This document shows, piece after piece, positions 1 through 5,197 of a stretch of DNA of 5,428 nucleotides. The stretch comes from Globobulimina sp. Its lineage: Eukaryota; Foraminifera; Rotaliida. The stretch lies in assembly GCA_003354225.1 (NCBI GenBank), contig PIVH01000579.1, positions 1-5,428 on the forward strand. Reading direction: 5' to 3'. The translations under genes were made by a program, and so were the position numbers. The stretch's first letter is position 1, and each line of letters opens with the position of its first letter. The notes beneath the pieces were generated by a model. That model was not told the origin of the DNA and searched no databases. It saw nothing but the letters and a program-made list of their open reading frames with translations.

Positions 1-50
1 CAAATTTCTATAGTTTAGACATGATTTTATTGCTTTTTTAGGTATGGGTT

Positions 51-90
51 ACTTTAACTAAGTAACTTGGTTTTTAACTAAGTATCTGGG
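51..90 (+). repeat. Two-copy 20-bp tandem repeat
   Basis: Positions 51-70 and 71-90 are two adjacent 20-base units. They share the exact 12-mer TTTAACTAAGTA (53-64 and 73-84), followed by similar tails (ACTTGG and TCTGGG). The first unit also contains the small palindrome AAGT-A-ACTT at 60-68. It lies just upstream of the point where the main frame opens; the TAA at 79-81 that closes the frame upstream is inside the second copy. Function is unknown; it may be simple replication slippage. Confidence 0.7.
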
Positions 91-172
91 CGCTGTTTAT
101 CAAATACAAAAATTAAAAATGCGTCAAATTCTAAGCAAAAACTAAAAAAAGATTTCGAAATTGGAAAACAAA

Positions 173-283
173 ATGAGAAACCCTTGGATTTTTACATTAC
201 AAAACATCAACAAAAAAATACAAAACTTGTATCTACTATCAGTAACCATATTGACAACGAAATTTCTATACAACCACCTATAA
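173..283 (+). other. 36-codon upstream ORF
   Basis: The frame starts at ATG 173 (context AAAATGAGA, with A at -3) and stops at TAA 281-283. The predicted peptide begins MRNPWIFTLQNINKK and is otherwise unremarkable, hydrophobic to basic and without a recognisable domain. It overlaps the open but ATG-less part of the main frame in another register and ends 95 bases before the first in-frame ATG at 379. It is listed because its start context is reasonable and it is the longest uORF of the leader. It could be a regulatory uORF or chance. Confidence 0.25.
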
Positions 284-308
284 TTGGTCTCAGTCACGAC
301 GTTCTTTT

Positions 309-317
309 CCCCCCCCC
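309..317 (+). repeat. C9 homopolymer in a pyrimidine tract
   Basis: Nine consecutive C follow CTTTT, and the tract runs on into GATCTCCAG. The whole stretch 301-326 therefore looks like the pyrimidine tract and AG of a 3' splice site, although GAT interrupts it. In the main frame it encodes Pro-Pro-Pro around residues 43-45. A run of this length is prone to polymerase slippage and sequencing error, so the register of the frame upstream of it deserves less trust than the register after it. Confidence 0.8.
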
Positions 318-326
318 GATCTCCAG

Positions 327-354
327 GCGCCGTTCTGGAAACCAATTCCGGCGC
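327..354 (+). repeat. GC-rich hairpin in the leader
   Basis: GCGCCG (327-332) is followed by its exact reverse complement CGGCGC (349-354). Inside, GGA/GGAA (337-340) can pair with TTC/TTCC (346-349), leaving a bulge on the 5' side. In a window this AT-rich, a 6-bp all-GC stem stands out. It sits 25 bases upstream of the first in-frame ATG (379), where an RNA stem could slow or position scanning ribosomes. It may equally be chance within the locally GC-richer patch. Confidence 0.5.
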
Positions 355-378
355 AAGAAATTAAGCTTTCGCACCAAA

Positions 379-3300
379 ATGTGCGCGTCGAATAAAGAAA
401 TTCGTGCGTGTAATGGAATACCGTATACCAATCCTACAAAATTCTATACACCAAACACGAAAAACTACCGTATACAACGAAGAAAATCTTTACACAAAAC
501 AAACGTCATTCTAGAAAAGTTTTCTCAAATTGCATCATTCTGCGGAAAAGTGATCTCGAAGTTTGGTATTATTACGGGTATTTCCCCAAGCTTTAAAGTG
601 CCTTTTACTTCCGTGCCTTCTAAATCGCCTTCCTGTTCTTCTTCAAAACTTCTAAAGAAAAAACAACGAACACAAAAAAGGAAAATCACTATCAAAAAAT
701 ACGTAAGTAAAAATTACTATTATTATAATATGAGTGATAACGATAATATCGAAAAGGGTACAATCAATTCTATTGCATCAATTGCAAAATCAAACGAAAT
801 GACCGATCTATCTTCCCAAAATCTAAGTACTAAAAATTCGAAATTACAAACTGATTCGGACAAAAAAGACGATCTATCTTCGCAGATATCTGTAGATTCT
901 ACAAATATCACACATTCTATCGATTCATCAATCTCCGTTTCAACCGATCTATCAACTGAATTAACTAAATCAACCGATAATACCGATATATCTTTGATTT
1001 CATCTAAACCTTCGTCAACCTTAACGAAAACCAACGATAATTCGTTAAGTGAATTAGACGAAACCGCTAAATTAACTTTAGATCTGTCAAAATTCGAAAT
1101 ATCTCCCCAAAAATTGGACGAATACGAATCGAACATAACTAACAGAACTACGCCAGAATACGATAATTCGATAATAGGAAAAATTCCTACTTCTTGCACT
1201 AAATCAACAAATCATACTAATATTGCTAAATCAGACGAGGAGAAAAACGTGATAAAATCACCTAACCTCCCCCTATCGCCACCTAGACCATCAAGTGCCA
1301 GTAGTTATGGAAACGTGATGGACGGTAAAAAACAACGAAAATTTAGTGGGGAGCATCGTTCAAGAAGTACCCCTATCAAATCTAACTCTAAATCTAAAGC
1401 AATTTCTAAAACTAAATTAGGGTTACAAAAGGAGGAAAAGGATAAATTAACTAAAAAATTAGTACTGGATTCAACCGAAAAGGATAATCTTGAAGTAGAT
1501 GATACATCTATTAAAAATGTTAACGTTTTTAAAGGGGCAAAATCATCAAAATATCGAAATAAACCACCTACAGTATCACCGACACTGTACCGTCAAACTC
1601 CAACCGCTAAATTTGCATCTAACGTATCAGATGTTGATATCGATAAGCCATATTTTAGTTACTCTCCTACCGATCCTCCTTCCGACAATCTTCTAAATAC
1701 TCCTCATGACAATATTACTATTTCAGGAAAATTTCCACCAATGGAAGAATCTACCGAACAAAAAACGGCCTATGCTATCTTATCCGATGCAAGTGTCAGA
1801 TTCCAAAATGGAAAAATTGTTGATTCTAATACTATCGAATCGCAAAATGCGATGATTACTCTATCTCCAGTGCTAAATGAGGAAGAGAAAACAATCCCAT
1901 CTATCCGTCAAAATTGTATCTGTAAATCAGGTCTTATTATCGACAATCAACTAAAAGAATGTAGAATTCTACAAAATACTATTAACAACATCAAACTATC
2001 AATTGCCAATCAAATGGAGAATTTACAAACAGGTGGAGCCGATCTTGCAGGTATTGTCGAAAATTTTGATAAAATGTTTACAGTAATAACCAAAATGGTT
2101 TGCTCTCTAAGTGTACTTACAATGCAATCGACCGAAAATCTAACAGCATACGCTACAATAAATTCCGGCTATTTATGCAAGGACATGATCGAAAATAAAA
2201 TTCTTCAATCGAACTTCAACGAACACGCATCAAACGCTCTAAATCACGATTGCAAAGTCGATTCTACAATAACCATACAATATGGTAAAAAAGTCACCGA
2301 AATTCAAGATGAAATCATAAATATGAAAAAAACCATAGATGGTGAATGGAGACGTCAGTTATCAGATAAAGTAACTCTATCTTATCTAAACGATTGCCTA
2401 AACAAAATATATGCGAAAATCGCAGAAATTCAACTGCCCCCATCTGATCAACAACCGATACAAACTCCGAACCTACAAAAATTGTTGGACAATAAAATAT
2501 CTAAAACATATTTTAACGAACAGATAACAAAACTAAATGCGAAAATCGAAGAAAACCAAAAAGCACCTGCACATAAAACAGTCAAAAATCTAAATCAGCA
2601 AATTTCCAGAATGGAAGAAAAAATCAAAAATTTCGAACAATCTATTGTGGATTATGACGAACAATACGATAAGCTTACTACCGAAACTAATCTACAAAAC
2701 GATCTTTTCGAAGCATCTATAAAGAAAATTTCCGATAAATATGCCGCATCTAAAATCATAATTGAAAAAATGCGAACCCAAATACACGATCTTGAACAAT
2801 CTCAATCTACCTCATCATCTGAACCAGATCCATCAAAAGTGGAAGACGAACAAATAGAAGAAATAAACGAAAGAACAAAATTTGAATTATTCTTTGGTAA
2901 TGTCAAAAATGATCCATTAAGTTGGCATTTCCCAGTTGAAGTTTATGGACCATTTCCTAAAGAACAAGCAATAGATGGAAGTGACGATAAATATGGTTTT
3001 CCATTTCAAACAGGTATGATTTACCAATGTTTCGATCACTATCTAAAAACTCATATGGCTTTGGAGTGTAACGATCTTGAACTTTTATCTTTACTATCTC
3101 AAAATCAATCATACGAACAGTTTCGCCATATTTTACAAGCTATACCTTTCGAAAATTGGAAAAATAATAGTGAAAAATTCACTTCAACTTACAAAACTAC
3201 TAAATATAAAAATTGGATCGAACTAAGAGCGAAAGATGATCCAAATTTTGCTGTTTTCATGGGCTATCTATCTAAATTCGATAACTACGAATTTAAATAT

Positions 3301-5139
3301 CTATCACTCGATGCAGACCTCGGAATAGGATTCAACGCAAAGAAAAATCAAAATATCTATCTCGAAAAAATTGAAAAAGAAGACGAATATGGAAATCTTA
3401 TTGGTGCTTGTATCAAAGATATGAGTCAACTACATGCGGACAATTACGATAATGCAACACAATCCCAAATACATAAAGCTCACCAACTAACAAATAATTT
3501 GTTAAAAATATGGTCAGTATTTCATGGAAAATCTGACAATTTGGACGATATGAAACTTCAATCAATTTTACTAACTTCTCTATATACTCCAAATATAGCT
3601 GTGTCAACAGGAATAGACGATAATAGACCTCGACGAATCGACTTTTTCTATCAACGAAATGACACAAAATTTACAATGTCTAAATTACCATGGAGTAAAG
3701 ATTTTAAAGAAATACTAGACTCAAAAAATATCCAACCCCCCAGACTCAGCCAAGGAGCTGCAGGTATCTCATACGATATGCCATCGGGACGAAGCTATGC
3801 AGCTTCCGGTCCAACGTACAATCGACAATTCAGAGGATCAAACACGGACACAACTACCCGTCGACCACAAACTTTTGCCGATAAACGAAAAGCAGATGAA
3901 GAATTCGAAAATCTATCTTCCGAAGATAAAAGCAAAAAATTGCGATCTATGTTTTCCACATCTAAACTTTTTTCTCAACATTTAAACAAATCTGATCCAA
4001 GCCTTCCAGATAAACTATCTCAATCTTCACGATACAATTCACAAAATAAATTAAAATCCTCAACCGAATCTCTCAGCCAAAGTGCTGCTAAATCATCTAC
4101 AATTGATAAACAACGGGATAGTCTCGAAATTCAATACAAAAAAATTCAAGATACGGTATACCATGCTATAGGCGAACTACCTTATACTACCGAAAGATTA
4201 ACAGCAAAACAACTAAAACCAAGAGTGTTTGAAGATTGCGATGATAAGTCTGAAGATCGATCTCCTAACTTTCCAACTCGTATACGAACAATCAACAAAA
4301 AAGCTGAAGATTATAAAGATCTACCGACTATACCTAATCTAAAACTTCCCGATATCCAAGAACGAAAAGGCCACAAATTGGCACATGCTATATCTCTAAA
4401 AGAGTTCAAAATTCCAACAATCCAATTTTTTATCGCTGGTGATTCAACAAGCTCCTATCTACAAAATAGCCTAATGGATGCCTACCTTGAATCTGAATTT
4501 CGAAATACGGTACAATACAATGGACTATACGATCTTGGAAAGGGAAGTGTCAGTCACAGACTTAGACACATGCAACATATCATTCCAGCTCTAACTAAAC
4601 CTGATACTACATGTATCATTATCAAAGGCATTATGGACTTCGCCGATCTTCTAGCCGATTGGCATAATAAAAAAGATAGTCAAAGAACTAACTTTTTCCG
4701 AAATAGATCAACCGATATACTATTACGAATAATTGGTACGGTACATGGATACTGTCCCAATGCGGTAATCTTAGTTAATTTAACTCATCCTATCTATGAT
4801 GACGAAACTTTTATATATGACGAAAGAGACGTTGGCAATATCGCCTTTGCTAAAACCGTGGAATCGGACTTAACTGACGATATTAGAGAATTTGGTAAAA
4901 AATACAAAATAGCTTGTCGATATATACAACTTGCACATGCTATCGACGAAGAAACTAAAATTCTATCGGAAAAACTTAAGGTACCCACGGAGGTAGCACT
5001 TGAATCTCTATGTTTTGGAATCCATCTTACCGAAAATGGCAAAAAAATATTAGCTAACGAGATCTGGCGCGAATGCATCTATGGATGGGCCGATGGTCTT
5101 TGCAATCGTGAACTCAAACCAAGACCTTCGGAAAACTAG
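379..5139 (+). CDS. Large multidomain protein: coiled coil, NADAR-like, SGNH-like
   Basis: This frame fills the window and ends at TAG 5137-5139; from ATG 379 it encodes 1586 residues. I chose 379 because it is the first in-frame ATG (A at -3). The frame is open back to 82 without an ATG, and a second candidate start is ATG 730 (A at -3; protein begins MSDNDNIEKG, 1469 aa). Residue numbers here count from codon 184. A basic N-terminus (66-182) is followed by a Ser/Thr/Asp/Asn-rich, probably disordered stretch (183-about 570). Next come a helical segment and coiled coil (580-872), a NADAR/DUF1768-like domain (900-1085), a segment with mixed hydrophobic pattern (1086-1180), a polar linker containing TRRPQ and KKLR (1181-1405) and an SGNH-hydrolase-like domain (1410-1637). 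I see no signal peptide or transmembrane helix, so a cytosolic or nuclear site is likely. I do not recognise a named orthologue. A role as a scaffold carrying two nucleotide/ester-type enzyme folds, or as a retroelement ORF1/Gag-like protein, is inference. Confidence 0.85.
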   Translation: MCASNKEIRACNGIPYTNPTKFYTPNTKNYRIQRRKSLHKTNVILEKFSQIASFCGKVISKFGIITGISPSFKVPFTSVPSKSPSCSSSKLLKKKQRTQKRKITIKKYVSKNYYYYNMSDNDNIEKGTINSIASIAKSNEMTDLSSQNLSTKNSKLQTDSDKKDDLSSQISVDSTNITHSIDSSISVSTDLSTELTKSTDNTDISLISSKPSSTLTKTNDNSLSELDETAKLTLDLSKFEISPQKLDEYESNITNRTTPEYDNSIIGKIPTSCTKSTNHTNIAKSDEEKNVIKSPNLPLSPPRPSSASSYGNVMDGKKQRKFSGEHRSRSTPIKSNSKSKAISKTKLGLQKEEKDKLTKKLVLDSTEKDNLEVDDTSIKNVNVFKGAKSSKYRNKPPTVSPTLYRQTPTAKFASNVSDVDIDKPYFSYSPTDPPSDNLLNTPHDNITISGKFPPMEESTEQKTAYAILSDASVRFQNGKIVDSNTIESQNAMITLSPVLNEEEKTIPSIRQNCICKSGLIIDNQLKECRILQNTINNIKLSIANQMENLQTGGADLAGIVENFDKMFTVITKMVCSLSVLTMQSTENLTAYATINSGYLCKDMIENKILQSNFNEHASNALNHDCKVDSTITIQYGKKVTEIQDEIINMKKTIDGEWRRQLSDKVTLSYLNDCLNKIYAKIAEIQLPPSDQQPIQTPNLQKLLDNKISKTYFNEQITKLNAKIEENQKAPAHKTVKNLNQQISRMEEKIKNFEQSIVDYDEQYDKLTTETNLQNDLFEASIKKISDKYAASKIIIEKMRTQIHDLEQSQSTSSSEPDPSKVEDEQIEEINERTKFELFFGNVKNDPLSWHFPVEVYGPFPKEQAIDGSDDKYGFPFQTGMIYQCFDHYLKTHMALECNDLELLSLLSQNQSYEQFRHILQAIPFENWKNNSEKFTSTYKTTKYKNWIELRAKDDPNFAVFMGYLSKFDNYEFKYLSLDADLGIGFNAKKNQNIYLEKIEKEDEYGNLIGACIKDMSQLHADNYDNATQSQIHKAHQLTNNLLKIWSVFHGKSDNLDDMKLQSILLTSLYTPNIAVSTGIDDNRPRRIDFFYQRNDTKFTMSKLPWSKDFKEILDSKNIQPPRLSQGAAGISYDMPSGRSYAASGPTYNRQFRGSNTDTTTRRPQTFADKRKADEEFENLSSEDKSKKLRSMFSTSKLFSQHLNKSDPSLPDKLSQSSRYNSQNKLKSSTESLSQSAAKSSTIDKQRDSLEIQYKKIQDTVYHAIGELPYTTERLTAKQLKPRVFEDCDDKSEDRSPNFPTRIRTINKKAEDYKDLPTIPNLKLPDIQERKGHKLAHAISLKEFKIPTIQFFIAGDSTSSYLQNSLMDAYLESEFRNTVQYNGLYDLGKGSVSHRLRHMQHIIPALTKPDTTCIIIKGIMDFADLLADWHNKKDSQRTNFFRNRSTDILLRIIGTVHGYCPNAVILVNLTHPIYDDETFIYDERDVGNIAFAKTVESDLTDDIREFGKKYKIACRYIQLAHAIDEETKILSEKLKVPTEVALESLCFGIHLTENGKKILANEIWRECIYGWADGLCNRELKPRPSEN
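730..1893 (+). other. Ser/Thr/Asp/Asn-rich disordered region of the CDS
   Basis: Residues 183-about 570 (codon 184 = 1) are dominated by S, T, D, N, K and E, with few aromatic residues and no hydrophobic pattern. The acidic-polar first part repeats DLSSQ/TDLS-like motifs. At DNA level CGATCTATCTTC occurs exactly twice (804-815 and 870-881), and its 9-base core CGATCTATC recurs at 945-953. A basic, Ser-rich part follows (about 375-440, including KKQRKFSGEHRSRS and several SKSK/SKTK pairs) that could bind nucleic acid or serve as a nuclear localisation signal. Many S/T-P sites (for example LSPPRPSS) would be possible phosphorylation targets. The composition fits an intrinsically disordered linker; no specific function can be assigned. 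Confidence 0.65.
2281..2799 (+). other. Coiled-coil region with internal 42-residue repeat
   Basis: Residues about 700-872 are rich in K, E, Q, N, I and L with hydrophobic residues at 3-4 spacing, as in MKKTIDGEWRRQL, ISRMEEKIKNFEQSI and IIIEKMRTQIHDLEQ. There is little Gly and few Pro, which marks a long coiled coil that probably oligomerises the protein. Two segments are clearly related: residues 726-753 and 767-795. They share the pattern L-x-(D/N)-K-(V/I), Y-(L/F)-N-(D/E), and K-(I/L)-x-A-K-I-x-E-x-Q, with Tyr734 and Tyr776 exactly 42 residues apart. A Pro-containing break (LPPSDQQPIQTPN) separates them. An additional helical stretch (about 580-680) precedes the coiled coil and includes a hydrophobic patch around residues 630-655. 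Confidence 0.75.
2881..3438 (+). other. Divergent NADAR (DUF1768/YbiA-like) domain
   Basis: Residues about 900-1085 follow the block order of the NADAR family. Characterised NADAR members cleave N-glycosidic bonds, acting on riboflavin-pathway intermediates (YbiA/COG3236) or removing ADP-ribose from guanine in DNA. The blocks seen are: an opening segment with GPF (922-924); a helix Y947-QCFDHYLKTHMA-959 where the family has an aromatic, a conserved Glu and then Lys-Ala; ECNDLELLSLL and FRHILQAIPFENW matching the D-x-E...I-L and K-x-(I/L)-G-R...W region; LDADLGIGF (1042-1050) matching D-x-x-W-G-x-G; and GNLIGACIKDM (1070-1080) matching the closing N-x-L-G-x-x-L-M-x-x-R. Differences: Asp951 replaces the helix Glu, Met958 stands where Lys is usual, Leu1046 replaces Trp, and the terminal Arg is missing. 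Fold assignment is fairly confident from block order and spacing; retained activity is uncertain. No homology search was run. Confidence 0.7.
4411..5094 (+). other. C-terminal SGNH/GDSL-hydrolase-like domain
   Basis: Residues about 1410-1637 look like an SGNH (GDSL) esterase fold. A beta strand IQFFIAGDSTSS carries the block I GDS motif, with Ser1421 as presumed nucleophile. YDLGKGSVSHRLRHM gives a block II-like Gly (G1452/G1454). A strand ending CIIIKGIMDFADLL (G1482-I-M1484-D1485) stands at block III, whose consensus is G-x-N-D. A later strand AVILVNLTHP precedes helices, and CFGIHLTENGKKILA supplies block V with His1614. Two signature residues differ: Met1484 replaces the oxyanion-hole Asn, and Phe1611 occupies the Asp position of D-x-x-H. 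The length (about 230 aa) is normal for the family. The domain ends some 14 residues before the stop. Substrate is unknown; the substitutions point to weak or lost hydrolysis, or a Ser-His dyad. Confidence 0.75.
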
Positions 5140-5140
5140 A

Positions 5141-5146
5141 ATTAAA
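5141..5146 (+). promoter_or_regulatory. Possible ATTAAA polyadenylation hexamer
   Basis: ATTAAA begins one base after the stop codon. It is the commonest natural variant of AATAAA in animals, but in DNA this rich in A and T such a hexamer is expected by chance, and no clear downstream GU-rich element can be assigned. Cleavage would fall around 5155-5175, at or within the start of the stem-loop. Weak call. Confidence 0.2.
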
Positions 5147-5165
5147 GGCAAAATTTCCAAATTAT

Positions 5166-5197
5166 AACTATCATATAGGATCCCTATATGATAAGTT
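5166..5197 (+). repeat. Perfect 11-bp inverted repeat / stem-loop after stop
   Basis: TATCATATAGG (5169-5179) and CCTATATGATA (5183-5193) are exact reverse complements separated by only ATC (5180-5182). AAC (5166-5168) can further pair with GTT (5195-5197) if A5194 is bulged, giving a 14-bp stem. The element starts 26 bases after the stop codon, in otherwise unstructured AT-rich sequence. It could be a 3'-end RNA structure (stability or processing signal), a conserved 3' recognition structure of a retroelement, or a palindromic site at DNA level. It is not followed by a U-run, so a bacterial rho-independent terminator is not supported. Confidence 0.8.

Larger units (their letters stand above)
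1..378 (+). other. Leader / 5' flank with short upstream ORFs
   Basis: No independent gene is recognisable here. On the + strand there are four ATGs before the main ATG at 379, none in its frame: 21-41 (6 codons, TAG), 44-61 (5 codons, TAA), 119-145 (8 codons, TAA) and 173-283 (36 codons, TAA). The main frame itself is open from 82, after a TAA at 79-81, but contains no ATG until 379. The first 300 bases are very A/T-rich; from about 300 to 400 the G+C content rises clearly. If the transcript begins within or before this window, the stretch is a long 5' UTR with uORFs that could limit initiation at 379. The alternative is that 82-378 is translated, from an upstream exon or a non-AUG start. 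Confidence 0.5.

Noticed and set aside
28-46. GCTTTTTTAG at 32-41 as a splice acceptor joining an upstream exon to the main frame
   Set aside because: The sequence looks acceptor-like, but the main frame has a TAA at 79-81, so an exon starting at 42 could not enter that frame.
184-186. TTG 184 as the true start codon
   Set aside because: No supporting ribosome-binding site or ATG. The frame is open further upstream, so this codon is only where a permissive ORF finder would begin. It is kept as the numbering origin, not as the called start.
1-270. Terminal repeat or LTR based on AAATTTCTATA at 2-12 and 260-270
   Set aside because: Only 11 bases, both near the 5' end, with no counterpart at the 3' end; expected by chance in AT-rich sequence.
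723-1199. 158-codon open frame on the - strand
   Set aside because: It lies wholly opposite the Ser/Asp-rich part of the main CDS. Its Ser/Val/Glu/Ile-rich peptide is what the complement of repeated GAT/TCT/AAA codons gives. No domain is seen.
4429-4460. GDSTSS read as a retroviral-type aspartic protease motif (D-S/T-G)
   Set aside because: Order is G-D-S, not D-S/T-G, and the later KGIMD and GIHLTENG blocks fit SGNH hydrolases in correct spacing.
4794-5078. 94-codon open frame on the - strand
   Set aside because: Antisense to the well-motifed SGNH-like domain, with no recognisable family; a shadow frame.
184-5139. Retroviral Gag-Pol polyprotein
   Set aside because: No CCHC zinc knuckle, protease, Y-x-D-D reverse-transcriptase motif, RNase H or integrase motif is visible anywhere in the translation.
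5166-5197. Rho-independent bacterial terminator
   Set aside because: The stem is AT-rich and is not followed by a T-run, and the window looks eukaryotic.
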